Counted from the first letter of the stretch, positions 36,480 to 46,783 are shown. The stretch is 64,000 nucleotides of DNA from Streptomyces cadmiisoli (GCF_003261055.1 NZ_CP030073.1:1302001-1366000); one strand, 5' to 3'. A program made the numbers and translations. The notes: generated by a model from the sequence alone, not told the origin.

Positions 36480-37895
36480 CTAACGTGCGACGGGAACGCC
36501 GAGCAGCGGCCATACCGCGACGGCGAAGATCAGGACCAGCGCGGCGGTCAGCGGCGCCAGGACCGCGGACAGACGCAGCAGGTCGCGGGGGGTGTACGTG
36601 GGGGTGCCGGGGATGTCCGCGAACAGCGTGACCGGCTTGGCGGAGGCCGGCAGCGTGTGGCAGAACCCCGCGGCGGCGGTGGAGGCGAGTGCCGCCGCGA
36701 CCGGGTTGACCCCCGCGCCGACCGCGGCCGCGACGACCAGCGGCACCAGCACCGAGGAACGGGCGGAGCGGGACTGGAGCACCAGATGGGCGGCGGTGCT
36801 GACGACGACCACGACGGTCAGGAACGCCAGCGGGGTGACCTCCGCGGGCAGCCCGCCGACCACCCACCTCGCCGCGCCCGAGTCGGCCAGTGCGACACCC
36901 ATGGCCATGGTGGCCGCCATGAACAGCAGCAGCGACCAGGGCACCGTCTTCAGGGCGTCCTTCAGCCGTACGGTGCCGAGGGCCGGTGAGGAGGCCACGA
37001 CCGCGCCGATCAACGCGACGACGGCCGGAGACACCCGGTGCAGCGGTTCGCTGCACCACAGGAGGACCACCGTGCCCAGCAGCAGGGCGCAGCGCGTCTC
37101 GGACGGGGTCCAGGGCCCGGTGACCGGGCTCTTGCTGTGCTCCTGGATCTGCTCGGCGGTGATGTGCACGGCGCCCCGGCGGTCGGCGCGCCGCGTGGTG
37201 GTCAGCAGGACGAGTTCGGCGGCCAGGTGGGAGGAGGCCACGGCCAGGGGCAGCCCCAGCAGCAGCCACTGGGTGAAGCCGATCCGCTCCCCCGTCTCCT
37301 GCCACAGCACCGACACGGTGATCAGGTGCGCGCCGGCGCCGATCAGCGTCGCGACCGCCGACAGCAGGATCACCGTCGGGAACAGCAGCGCCAGCATCAC
37401 GACCAGGCGCCGGCGGTCGGCGAGGGCCTTGGCGAGGGCGAGGAACACCGGCAGCGCGAGCGCCGCCCGGCCCGATGTGGCCGGCACCGCGAACGCCGTG
37501 ACGACCAGCGCGGCCGTCGTCAGGTGCACCAACTGGCGTACGGTGCGCGCCCCGCCGACCAGGAACGCCGCCGCCCGCCCCGCGAGTCCGGTCCTGGCCA
37601 CCGCGGCGGCCAGGACGAAGGCGCAGATCAGCAGCCACACGGTGGAGTCCCCGAGCGTGCCGAACAGGGTGTCGCTGCTGATCACCCCGGTCACGGTCAG
37701 CGCCAGCCCGGCACCGAGCGCGATGTACGTGTCGTCGACCGGCGTTCCGATCCAGGCGCAGGTCGCGAGGACGAACACGGCCAGGGTGAGGCGGGCCTGC
37801 CCGCTCAGGCCGGGGAAGTTGCCGGGGACCACGAGCAGCGCGCACAGGGACAGCGCCACACAGAGAGCCGCGGTGGCACGGAGGTTCAGGGTCAC
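36480..37895 (-). CDS. SLC13/DASS-family anion permease
   Basis: A 471-residue polytopic membrane protein with about eleven to twelve hydrophobic segments spread over the whole chain. Recognisable points are ISSDTLFGTLGDSTVWLLICAF near residue 72 and ATSGRAALALPVFLALAKAL. A cytoplasmic loop around residue 240 (RADRRGAVHITAEQIQEHSK) is followed by an RSARSSVLVPLVVAAA repeat in the second half. The divalent anion:sodium symporter family carries dicarboxylates, sulfate and hydroxy acids. Pairing with glycerate kinase suggests a hydroxy-acid substrate such as glycerate. The start is GTG 37895. A direct-repeat box 35 nt upstream matches one before the adjacent two-component operon. Confidence 0.85.
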   Translation of the reverse strand: MTLNLRATAALCVALSLCALLVVPGNFPGLSGQARLTLAVFVLATCAWIGTPVDDTYIALGAGLALTVTGVISSDTLFGTLGDSTVWLLICAFVLAAAVARTGLAGRAAAFLVGGARTVRQLVHLTTAALVVTAFAVPATSGRAALALPVFLALAKALADRRRLVVMLALLFPTVILLSAVATLIGAGAHLITVSVLWQETGERIGFTQWLLLGLPLAVASSHLAAELVLLTTTRRADRRGAVHITAEQIQEHSKSPVTGPWTPSETRCALLLGTVVLLWCSEPLHRVSPAVVALIGAVVASSPALGTVRLKDALKTVPWSLLLFMAATMAMGVALADSGAARWVVGGLPAEVTPLAFLTVVVVVSTAAHLVLQSRSARSSVLVPLVVAAAVGAGVNPVAAALASTAAAGFCHTLPASAKPVTLFADIPGTPTYTPRDLLRLSAVLAPLTAALVLIFAVAVWPLLGVPVAR

Positions 37896-37929
37896 GTCAT
37901 CGAGAGTTCACCTGGGCGGTGAGCCCGTT

Positions 37930-37945
37930 ATGAGCCTCAGATGAA
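37930..37945 (-). promoter_or_regulatory. putative response-regulator box upstream of the SLC13 gene
   Basis: ATGAGCCTCAGATGA begins 35 nt upstream of GTG 37895. It differs at two positions from ATGAGCCCCGGATGA at 40408, which begins 36 nt upstream of the acidic-protein gene. The ATGA elements repeat with an 11-nt period, as is usual for OmpR-family sites. Confidence 0.55.
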
Positions 37946-37969
37946 GGAAACCTCACGCACGGCCCTGCC

Positions 37970-38632
37970 TCACACCGGTAGCCGGTACCCCATGCCCCGG
38001 ACGGTCTCCACCTGCTGCGCGCCGAGCTTCTTGCGCAGCGACCGCACGTACACGTCCACGATGTTGGACCCGGGGTCGAAGTCGTAGCCCCACACATGGG
38101 ACAGGATCTGCTCGCGGGACAGCACCTGGCCCGGATGCCTCAGGAACAGCTCCAGCAGGACGAACTCACGGGCCGTGAGGTCGACGGTCCGCTCCCCCGC
38201 CCTGGCCCGCCGGGTGCGCAGGTCCAGGGTGAGCGAGCCCGACCGCAGCACCGTCACCTCGGGAGCCCTGGCCGCCGTGCGCAGCCTCAGCCGCACCCGT
38301 GCCAGCAGTTCCTCGAAGCGGAAGGGCTTGGTCATCCAGTCGTCGGCGCCGCCCTCCAGACCGGCCACGGTGTCGCGTACGCAGTCCCGCGCGGTCAGCA
38401 CGATCACCGGAACCGTCACCCGGGCCTCGCGCAGTTCGCGCAGCACCGTGAAGCCGTCCCGGCCGGGCAGGCCGATGTCGAGGACGACCAGGTCGAAACC
38501 TCCCGTGAGGGCGTACTCGTAGGCCGAGTCGCCGTCGCCGACCACGGTCGTGGTGAAGCCGTTGGCGCGCAGGCCCTTCTCGACGAAGGAGGCGATGCGC
38601 TCCTCGTCCTCGACGATGAGAATCCGGTTCAC
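37970..38632 (-). CDS. OmpR-family response regulator
   Basis: A 220-residue two-domain regulator. The REC domain (about 1-115) has the acidic pocket EDE at 8-10, phospho-acceptor D52 in VLDIGLPG and K102 in WMTKPF. The winged-helix DNA-binding domain (about 130-218) has LTAREFVLLELFLRHPGQVLSREQI and the recognition-helix region NIVDVYVRSLRKKLG. It is translationally coupled to the kinase gene (ATGA at 38629-38632). It probably recognises the ATGAG direct repeats upstream of its own operon and of the neighbouring permease. Confidence 0.94.
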   Translation of the reverse strand: MNRILIVEDEERIASFVEKGLRANGFTTTVVGDGDSAYEYALTGGFDLVVLDIGLPGRDGFTVLRELREARVTVPVIVLTARDCVRDTVAGLEGGADDWMTKPFRFEELLARVRLRLRTAARAPEVTVLRSGSLTLDLRTRRARAGERTVDLTAREFVLLELFLRHPGQVLSREQILSHVWGYDFDPGSNIVDVYVRSLRKKLGAQQVETVRGMGYRLPV

Positions 38633-40149
38633 GTGCGTGCCTCTTCCAGGGTGAGTACGAAGGTGGCGCCGCCGCCTTCGGTGTCGTGCAGGCGGACGCG
38701 GCCGCCGTGCGCCTCGGCGATGGCGCGGACGATCGACAAGCCGAGCCCCGCGCCGGAGCCGCGGGCGCCACGGCGTGCGGTGCCGCGGCGGAACCGTTCG
38801 AAGATGACCTCGGTGTCCTGTGCCTGGACGCCGGGGCCGGAGTCGGCGACGTAGAGCTCCACCTGGGCGGCGTGGGAGCGCGAGCCGATGCGGATGGTCT
38901 GGCCCGGCGCCGTGTGCTGCACGGCGTTCTGCGCGAGCTGCACCATCGCCTGGGTGATGCGCTGGGGGTCCAGCACGGCCTCCCGGTCCGCCACCTCGGC
39001 CAGGTGCCAGTCCCGGTCGCCGAGGGTGCGGGCCTTGACGTAGACGTCGGCGGTCAGTTCGGCGAGCTGGACGGGTTCGGGGGTGACGAAGTCGGGGCGC
39101 TCGGCCTTGGCGAGGAGGAGCAGGTCCTCCACGATGCGGCTCATCCGGTCCAGTTCGTCGGTGACCAGGCGCACGGTCTCCTCGCGCTCGGCCGGGTCGT
39201 CGCCCATGAGTTCCAGGTGCCCGCGCACGATCGTGATGGGGGTGCGCAGTTCGTGTCCGGCGTCGTCGACGAACTCGCGCTGGGCTGCGAAGGCACGCTC
39301 CAGCCGGTCGAGCATCGCGTTGAACGTCTCGGCGAGCGCGGCCACGTCGTCCCGGCCGCGCACCGGGATGCGCCGGGTGAGGTCCTGCTCGGTGAGCTGT
39401 GCCGCGGCGGTGCGCACCAGGCGTACGGGCTTCAGGATCCGTCCGGCGACCACCCAGCCGACGCCGGTGGTCAGGACCAGGGCGACTCCGGAGATGGCGA
39501 GCAGGATGCGGAACACCGCGTCGGCGCCCTGCTGTTCGCGCTCGGGGTGGAAGGCGACGACAAAGGCGGCGTCCGGTTCATCGCCGGGCCGGGAGACGGC
39601 CACTTTGGCCCAGCGGATCTCACCCGAGGGCCGGTGCAGGGTCCCGGTGGAGGCGGACGACTCGAAGACGCGGCGCCGGGCGTCGGCGTCCTCGTAGAGG
39701 GGGACGCGCACGGGGATGTCCCGGGGCTGGAAGATCTGGGCGGGGTCGCGGCCCGCCCGGCCGACCAGGCCGATCAGTTCCTCGTCGCGGTCGGCGTACT
39801 GCCGCTCCAGGAAGACCCGCAGCAGCCGGGCGGGGTCGTCGAAGGGCCGGCCCGTCGCCGGGTCGACGCCGCGCTCGACGAAGTTGGTGAACTCGCCCGC
39901 CTCCTGCGCCAGCAGTCCGTTGATCCGGTGGTGGGCGTCCCGCAGCAGGATCGAGCGGGTGGTCGTGGCGACCGAGCCGAGCGCGACCGCCATCACGAGC
40001 AGCAGCCACAGCAGGATGCGGACGCGGGCGGAGATCCGCCGGCGGGGTGCGTCAGCCGTCGTCGGCTCCGTCGTCCGCTGCGTCGTCGTCGGCGCGGTCG
40101 TCCCCGGTCGGCCGGTCCGTGCCGGGTCGGCCGGAGTCGTCGTCGTCAT
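38629..40149 (-). CDS. sensor histidine kinase (HAMP-HisKA-HATPase)
   Basis: A 506-residue membrane kinase. A threonine/proline-rich N-terminal cytoplasmic tail covers residues 1-40. The first membrane segment is about 44-64, and an extracytoplasmic sensor region of about 150 residues follows. The second membrane segment is about 213-236, followed by HAMP. The HisKA box has phospho-acceptor H299 in DDAGHELRTP. The HATPase has an N box (AQNAVQHTAPG), DSGPGV and GSGAGLGLSIVRAI. Its first 98 nt overlap the upstream acidic-protein gene in another frame. There is no alternative start between 40149 and the first membrane segment that keeps the segment intact. The signal is unknown. Confidence 0.92.
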   Translation of the reverse strand: MTTTTPADPARTGRPGTTAPTTTQRTTEPTTADAPRRRISARVRILLWLLLVMAVALGSVATTTRSILLRDAHHRINGLLAQEAGEFTNFVERGVDPATGRPFDDPARLLRVFLERQYADRDEELIGLVGRAGRDPAQIFQPRDIPVRVPLYEDADARRRVFESSASTGTLHRPSGEIRWAKVAVSRPGDEPDAAFVVAFHPEREQQGADAVFRILLAISGVALVLTTGVGWVVAGRILKPVRLVRTAAAQLTEQDLTRRIPVRGRDDVAALAETFNAMLDRLERAFAAQREFVDDAGHELRTPITIVRGHLELMGDDPAEREETVRLVTDELDRMSRIVEDLLLLAKAERPDFVTPEPVQLAELTADVYVKARTLGDRDWHLAEVADREAVLDPQRITQAMVQLAQNAVQHTAPGQTIRIGSRSHAAQVELYVADSGPGVQAQDTEVIFERFRRGTARRGARGSGAGLGLSIVRAIAEAHGGRVRLHDTEGGGATFVLTLEEART

Positions 40150-40372
40150 CGTCGTCGTCCGAGGAGTTGTCGGTCACCCCGGGCCGGGGGACGGCCTCGT
40201 CGCTCGGTGTCGGCCCGGGACGGCTGGGCGTGGCGGAGCCACTGGGCAGGTCCACCTGCGAGGGCACCTCCGGGGTTTTCGGGCTGTCTGCGAGGGCGAA
40301 GCTGGTCGCGGCGATACCGACGGGAATCACCACGACCGCGGCGAGGGCCGCCAACCGGCGAGAGAAGACCAT
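40052..40372 (-). CDS. small exported aspartate-rich protein
   Basis: 106 residues starting at ATG 40372. A signal peptide (MVFSRRLAALAAVVVIPVGI, cleaved near ALA-D at about 28) is followed by a proline/serine linker. The tail is highly acidic, with a run of eight aspartates and further DD clusters. Such proteins could bind cations at the cell surface. The gene overlaps the kinase gene by 98 nt; the GAC repeats that encode its aspartates are read as ACG, threonine, in the kinase frame. It is the first gene of the operon, so it may act as an accessory sensor for the kinase. Function not known. Confidence 0.65.
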   Translation of the reverse strand: MVFSRRLAALAAVVVIPVGIAATSFALADSPKTPEVPSQVDLPSGSATPSRPGPTPSDEAVPRPGVTDNSSDDDDDDDDSGRPGTDRPTGDDRADDDAADDGADDG

Positions 40373-40407
40373 GGCATCGATCCTGCGCACCGGACCACTG
40401 CGGCAGG

Positions 40408-40425
40408 ATGAGCCCCGGATGAGGA
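40408..40425 (-). promoter_or_regulatory. putative response-regulator box upstream of the acidic-protein/kinase operon
   Basis: ATGAGCCCCGGATGAGGA contains two ATGAG half-sites with an 11-nt period. It begins 36 nt upstream of ATG 40372 and matches the box upstream of the SLC13 gene at 13 of 15 positions. Autoregulation by the adjacent OmpR-type regulator is the simplest explanation. Confidence 0.55.
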
Positions 40426-40640
40426 TTTCTTCATCTGCGGGCCGCACCACCCCGCCGATTCGCCACGATCCTCCGCCTCTTCGTTGCGCACGTCCGCCCA
40501 CCCTATGCGCGCTCCGCGAGTAGCCCGCGCCCGCGCGGTCCGCCAAGAACGCGCCAACCCCTGGCCATGAATTCACCATGCCAGGTCACGATTCAGCAGT
40601 GTGAACTTGACGGTGCGCGCTCGCGCATACGTTCTACCTC

Positions 40641-41378
40641 GTGAATTCTCACTCCACTCCCCACACATCCGCCGCGGTCCCGCCGGCCCGCCGCGCGCTG
40701 CTGCGCACCGCGGTGACCGGAGCGGCCGCCCTCGGTGTCGGCCTGGCCGTCACCTCCCCGGCCTCCGCCGCGCCGTCGGTCTCACGTCCGCGTCCCACCA
40801 CTCCCGCCGAGGCCCTGCGCGAACTGGCCGCCGGCAACCGCCGTTGGCGGGCCCACCACCAGCGGCACCCCCACGAGTCGCCCGCCGTGCGGCAGGCGCT
40901 GACGGCGGGTCAGCACCCGTTCGCGATCGTGCTCGGCTGCGTCGACTCACGCGTCCCTCCGGAGCTGGTCCTCGACCAGGGCCTCGGGGACCTGCTCACC
41001 GTGCGCTCGGCCGGCGAGGTCCTGGACGAAGCCGTGCTCGGCAGCATCGCGTACGGGGTGCTCGAACTCGCCGTCCCGCTGATCCTGGTGCTCGGACACC
41101 AGTCGTGCGGCGCCGTGCGTGCCGCGGTCGAGGCCGACGAGTCCGGCCGGCCGCTGCCCGCCCACATCCAATATCTGGCCGACCGGATACGACCGGCCAT
41201 CGACCACAGCCAGGAGGGTGACGCCCGCGTCGACGCGACGATCGACGCGAACATACGGCTCGTCCGCTCGCAACTCGCGGCGGAGCCCGACCTCGCCGCC
41301 CAGGTGAACGCCGGTCGGCTGGCCGTCGTCGGTGCCCGTTACGAACTCGACAGCCAGCTGGTGCACCACATCGGCTGA
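40641..41378 (+). CDS. exported beta-class carbonic anhydrase
   Basis: A 245-residue enzyme interconverting CO2 and bicarbonate. Zinc ligands and the active-site dyad are visible: C100, D102 and R104 in GCVDSRVPPE, and H153 and C156 in GHQSCGAV. The N terminus (PPARRALLRTAVTGAAALGVGLAV, ending ASA-A near residue 43) looks like a Tat signal with twin arginines. The mature enzyme should therefore act outside the membrane, which is uncommon for this mostly cytoplasmic class. Start is GTG 40641. It is divergent from the acidic-protein operon, with 268 nt between. Confidence 0.9.
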   Translation: MNSHSTPHTSAAVPPARRALLRTAVTGAAALGVGLAVTSPASAAPSVSRPRPTTPAEALRELAAGNRRWRAHHQRHPHESPAVRQALTAGQHPFAIVLGCVDSRVPPELVLDQGLGDLLTVRSAGEVLDEAVLGSIAYGVLELAVPLILVLGHQSCGAVRAAVEADESGRPLPAHIQYLADRIRPAIDHSQEGDARVDATIDANIRLVRSQLAAEPDLAAQVNAGRLAVVGARYELDSQLVHHIG

Positions 41379-41388
41379 ACACGCGAAA

Positions 41389-41420
41389 CGGGGCGCGCGG
41401 GACCGTACCCGCGTGCCCCG
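41389..41420. terminator. 13-bp hairpin between convergent genes
   Basis: CGGGGCGCGCGGG at 41389-41401 pairs with CCCGCGTGCCCCG at 41408-41420, with one G-T wobble and a 6-nt loop. It lies between the convergent carbonic anhydrase and alginate-lyase-like genes. Confidence 0.7.
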
Positions 41421-41465
41421 TCCCCGTGTCCGGCCGGCGCGCCGCCGGGGGACGGCGCCGACGGG

Positions 41466-42686
41466 TCAGGCCGGGTTGTCGCCGTGCGTCAGGGTCTCCC
41501 AGGCGACGAAGAGGTTGTTGGTGCCGGACGGGCGGTTGCGCTCGGTCAGCGCCTGGGTGTTGGTCATGGCGTGCCCCAGGCGGTTGTGCAGCGCGTTGTA
41601 GCCGACCTCGGTCACGGGTCCGAGCCCGAGGTGCAGGGAGCCCCCGCACAGCCAGCTCGGCACGGCGGTGCCCATCTCGTACTTGGCCTGGAAGCCGAGC
41701 GCGTGGCGCAGCCGCTCGCCCACGTCGGTGCCGTAGAGGTCCTGGCCCTGGATGCGGCTGGTCTCGGCGACGTGCGCGATCGCGGAGATGCCGTATCCCG
41801 TGTGGGTCAGGTCGCGGCAGGTCTCCTGGGTGAGGCCGGTGACGAAGGTGGACTGCCCCTGCCAGTAGTTGACTATCTTCTCGCGGGTGTTGAGGTTCTG
41901 GCTGGGGACGGTCTTCGGCAGGGCCCCGTCCGATTCGAGGTAGACGAAGGCGGCCGCGCGGGTGCGGAACTTCGCCATGGCCTTGTCGTACGACGTCCTG
42001 TCCTCCAGGAAGACGGAGATGCCGAGGGCGGCCTCCATCATCGACAACTCCCAGTTCCCGTTGGAGTTGGAGCCGTTGATGATCTCGGGCAGGTAGACGT
42101 CGCGGAGCATGGTGGCGAAGCGGCCGGAATTGGCCCAGGTGCCGGTGTACGTGTACTTGATGATCTCGGCGGCCTTCGGCCAGCTGGAGCCCGCCCAGCC
42201 GGTCTGCAGCGGTGCGTTGCTGTTGGTGTGGTCACGGATCACGGCCGACCAGGCGTCCATCAGCTCGATGGCCTTCCTGGCGTGCCGGTCGTCCCGGGTG
42301 ATGTACCAGGCGAGGGCGTGGGTGTACGCGGCGATCGCGTCCTCGCGCTCGTCGGTGCAGCCGTAGTTGGGGTTGGAGTACGAGCCGCACTCGACGACCG
42401 CGCGGGGTCTGGGCGTGCGGTTCAGATCGGCGTACTTGCTCGCCATCATGCGGTCGAAGGCGAGCTTCCAGGGCTGGGCGCCGGAGTTGACCTTGCTCCG
42501 CGCGAAGTCCAACTGGCCCTGGGAGACGGTCACTCCTGGGTGGACGAAGGTGGCCGGGGCGGCGTCGGCACGGGGCGCGGCGGGTCCGGTGAGCAGTCCC
42601 GCGACGAGGGCGGCGGTGGCGGCGGCTCCCCCGGCGAGAAGGGTGAGCCGGGAACGACGAGGGCGTCTTGCGGGGGCGTGTGACAT
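41466..42686 (-). CDS. secreted alginate lyase family protein
   Basis: A 406-residue exported protein. A signal peptide of about 40 residues has basic residues (ARRPRRSR), a hydrophobic core and cleavage near ADA-A. The mature domain is all-helical, as in the alginate_lyase (PL5-like) alpha/alpha toroid: HPGVTVSQGQLDFARSK, ECGSYSNPNYGC, AYTHALAWYITRDDRHA, NGNWELSMMEAALGISVFLED and YQ-like segments. Asn-His-Tyr type catalytic residues are plausible but cannot be fixed here. Members cleave polyuronates; some of this broad family have unknown substrates. Start ATG 42686 begins the signal peptide; the in-frame ATG at 42731 adds 15 residues. Confidence 0.83.
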   Translation of the reverse strand: MSHAPARRPRRSRLTLLAGGAAATAALVAGLLTGPAAPRADAAPATFVHPGVTVSQGQLDFARSKVNSGAQPWKLAFDRMMASKYADLNRTPRPRAVVECGSYSNPNYGCTDEREDAIAAYTHALAWYITRDDRHARKAIELMDAWSAVIRDHTNSNAPLQTGWAGSSWPKAAEIIKYTYTGTWANSGRFATMLRDVYLPEIINGSNSNGNWELSMMEAALGISVFLEDRTSYDKAMAKFRTRAAAFVYLESDGALPKTVPSQNLNTREKIVNYWQGQSTFVTGLTQETCRDLTHTGYGISAIAHVAETSRIQGQDLYGTDVGERLRHALGFQAKYEMGTAVPSWLCGGSLHLGLGPVTEVGYNALHNRLGHAMTNTQALTERNRPSGTNNLFVAWETLTHGDNPA

Positions 42687-44636
<1,950 letters not shown>

Positions 44637-44664
44637 CGCGCCCGTGTGATCGTCCGGCCCGGGG

Positions 44665-44691
44665 CGGGCCGGGGCCGACGGCCCCGGCCCG
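44665..44691. terminator. 12-bp GC hairpin between convergent genes
   Basis: CGGGCCGGGGCC at 44665-44676 pairs perfectly with GGCCCCGGCCCG at 44680-44691 with a 3-nt loop. It ends the cholesterol oxidase transcript and the converging AhpD-like operon. Confidence 0.7.
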
Positions 44692-44708
44692 TCTCACCCC
44701 GAACCGCC

Positions 44709-45194
44709 TCACCCCCGGGGCAGCACGCACACGCTGTCGAGACCCAGAACGTGGTTGAGCCGTCCGAACGCCAGCCACGACCCGATGCTCATGCTCAGCT
44801 CCACGATCTCCGCCTGGCTGAAACACGCCGTCATCCGGCCCCAGAACTCCTCTTCCAGCCGGTGGTGGTCCACCGCGTAGCGCTCGGCGTACTCGGCGGC
44901 GAGCCGGGTCCGGTCGTCGAAGACGTCCGTGGTGCGCCAGTCGGCGACGGCTTCGGCGAAGCCCTCCTCGACCTTCTGCCCGTCGCGCTCGGTACGCCAG
45001 TCCAGACAGAAGACGCAGCCGTTGATCTGCGCGATGCGCAGCCGGGCGGCCTCGAACTCGCGCAGGCCGAGGCTCGTGTGGGCGTAGACGGCCAGGGAGA
45101 AGTTCGAGGCAGCCATGCCTATCTCCGGGACCATCTCGCCCCACACATAGGGGATCGGGTCCGCTCCGTCGGGGATGTCGATGCGCAGGGTCAC
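44709..45194 (-). CDS. carboxymuconolactone decarboxylase/AhpD-like protein
   Basis: A 161-residue all-helical protein of the CMD/AhpD family. The redox motif reads INGCVFCLDWRTE: the C-x-x-C pair is present, but the histidine usually four residues later is an arginine. The helices around FGRLNHVLGLDSV fit the family. AhpD members reduce peroxide-related partners; others are decarboxylases. GTG 45194 lies 3 nt after the stop of the DapB-like gene, so the two are co-transcribed. The altered motif weakens a peroxidase-type call; the substrate is unknown. Confidence 0.8.
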   Translation of the reverse strand: MTLRIDIPDGADPIPYVWGEMVPEIGMAASNFSLAVYAHTSLGLREFEAARLRIAQINGCVFCLDWRTERDGQKVEEGFAEAVADWRTTDVFDDRTRLAAEYAERYAVDHHRLEEEFWGRMTACFSQAEIVELSMSIGSWLAFGRLNHVLGLDSVCVLPRG

Positions 45195-45197
45195 CGG

Positions 45198-46274
45198 TCA
45201 GGTCCTTCCCAGTCGGCCGGCCGCGGGGCGCAGCGGGACGTCGAGCGCGTCGTAGAGTCCGGGCTTGGCCTCCGCCAGCCAGTCGATGGCGTTCACCAGC
45301 CGGCCGACCGCGGTGGCGTTGCCGCCCGCCGAGCGGTTCCCGCCCTCGTCGGTCGCCTCCACGGTGACCTCGATACGGGGACGCCCCTCGATGATCACGC
45401 GGTGCGCGCCGGCGCCGCCGTCCGGCGGCGCGGGCCAGTCCGGCGCGCAGGACGGGTGGATGCGCGTGACGTGCTCGATGACGATGCGGGCCCGGCCGTC
45501 GACCATCCCCTGCACCTCGAAGCGGACCGCGCCCTGGGTGCCCGCCTCGAACTCCCCCATCGTCGCCGTGGTGACGGTGGTCTCGAGCGCCCGGCGCTGG
45601 AGCGTCTCGCGGATCTCGTCGACCTCCACGCCCAGGGCCCGCGCCATCATGCGGATCTGCCCGCCCCACACCATCGTCGGCACGCCCTCCACGAGCATCA
45701 GGGGCTGGTGGTCCATCGGCCGGCCCATACCGACCAGATCGCGGACGGAGTCCTCCTGTTCGTAGGTGGAGTAGTCGAAGATCTCCTGGCAACGCACCAC
45801 GTCGATGCGCGAGCCCAGTCCGCTGACCAGCAGCGGCAGCGTGTCGTTCGCCCAGCCGGGATCGACCCCGGACACGAACAGCGAACCGCCGCCGGCCGAA
45901 ACGGCCTCCAGCAGCGGATCCCTGATCTCGGGCGGCGCGTTGCGCACGTCGTACAGCCCGTACACCGACGGGGACACGACCACCGCGCCGGCCCGCATCG
46001 CGCGCCCGATGTCCGCCAGCGCGTCATCGGGACGCAGTTCCCCCGACGCCGCGTACACCACCGCGCGCGGCCCCGCGGCCAGCACCGACGCCACATCGTC
46101 GGTCGCGGCCACCCCGAGACGGCGCTCCAGTCCGGCCAGTTCGCCCGCGTCACGGCCGACCTTGGCGCCGTCGGCCACCAGCACGGCGGCAAGGGCCAGT
46201 GCCGGATGCGCGTCCACCGCGCGGATGGCCGCGCGTCCCACATTGCCCGTACCCCACACAACCGTGGAAATCAT
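45198..46274 (-). CDS. DapB-like NAD(P)-dependent dehydrogenase
   Basis: A 358-residue Rossmann protein starting VVWGTGNVGRAAIRAV. It belongs to the dihydrodipicolinate reductase-like N-terminal group found in actinobacteria, which includes 2,4-diaminopentanoate dehydrogenase relatives. It is not the lysine-pathway DapB, which is shorter and has a different C-terminal motif. Other landmarks are VVYAASGELRPDDAL, SGVDPGWANDTLPLL, FDYSTYEQEDSVRDLVGMG and a beta-rich C-terminal domain. The reaction is probably reversible oxidation of an amino- or hydroxy-compound. It forms a two-gene unit with the AhpD-like gene. Confidence 0.8.
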   Translation of the reverse strand: MISTVVWGTGNVGRAAIRAVDAHPALALAAVLVADGAKVGRDAGELAGLERRLGVAATDDVASVLAAGPRAVVYAASGELRPDDALADIGRAMRAGAVVVSPSVYGLYDVRNAPPEIRDPLLEAVSAGGGSLFVSGVDPGWANDTLPLLVSGLGSRIDVVRCQEIFDYSTYEQEDSVRDLVGMGRPMDHQPLMLVEGVPTMVWGGQIRMMARALGVEVDEIRETLQRRALETTVTTATMGEFEAGTQGAVRFEVQGMVDGRARIVIEHVTRIHPSCAPDWPAPPDGGAGAHRVIIEGRPRIEVTVEATDEGGNRSAGGNATAVGRLVNAIDWLAEAKPGLYDALDVPLRPAAGRLGRT

Positions 46275-46348
46275 GGGCGGAGGGTAACGAGGGGGCGCAA
46301 AGGTTCCCAGAGCCGTGCAGGGAGATTCTTTCCGGGCGCCGGATCGTG

Positions 46349-46783
46349 CTACGCCCGCGGCGGCTTGACGGCGACGTCCAGGTAGAACGTGTCGATGCTG
46401 CGGACCGCCTCCTCGAACTCCTCCAGGTTGACCGGCTTGGTCACATAGGCGTTCGCGTGGTGGCGGTACGCCCCGGACACGTCGTCCGGCGCCGACGAGG
46501 TGGTCAGCACCACCACGGGGATGGTGCGCAGTTCGGCGTCCTCCTTGACGACGGCCAGGAACTCACGGCCGTTCATACGGGGCATGTTCAGATCGAGGAC
46601 GATCAGGTCGGGGCGAGGGTTCGCCGGGTCGCGGAGGTACTCCAGGGCCTCGATACCGTCGGCGACCTGGGTGAGGTTGCGGGCGCCGCGATCGGCGAGG
46701 GCGTCCTGGATCAGCATCGCGTCGGCGATGTCGTCCTCGACCAGCAGCACGTCGTGGGGGCGGGTGGTGGCTGAGGCAACCAT
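46349..46783 (-). CDS. single-domain response regulator (Rcp1/CheY-like)
   Basis: A 144-residue receiver with no output domain. The acidic pocket is VEDDIAD at about 15-21, phospho-acceptor D64 is in VLDLNMPRMNG, and the lysine is in YVTKPVN. This subtype typically pairs with phytochrome-like kinases of the kind encoded divergently 198 nt away. It ends in VAVKPPRA. Likely role: phosphate shuttle or protein-protein switch in the cytoplasm. Confidence 0.92.
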   Translation of the reverse strand: MVASATTRPHDVLLVEDDIADAMLIQDALADRGARNLTQVADGIEALEYLRDPANPRPDLIVLDLNMPRMNGREFLAVVKEDAELRTIPVVVLTTSSAPDDVSGAYRHHANAYVTKPVNLEEFEEAVRSIDTFYLDVAVKPPRA

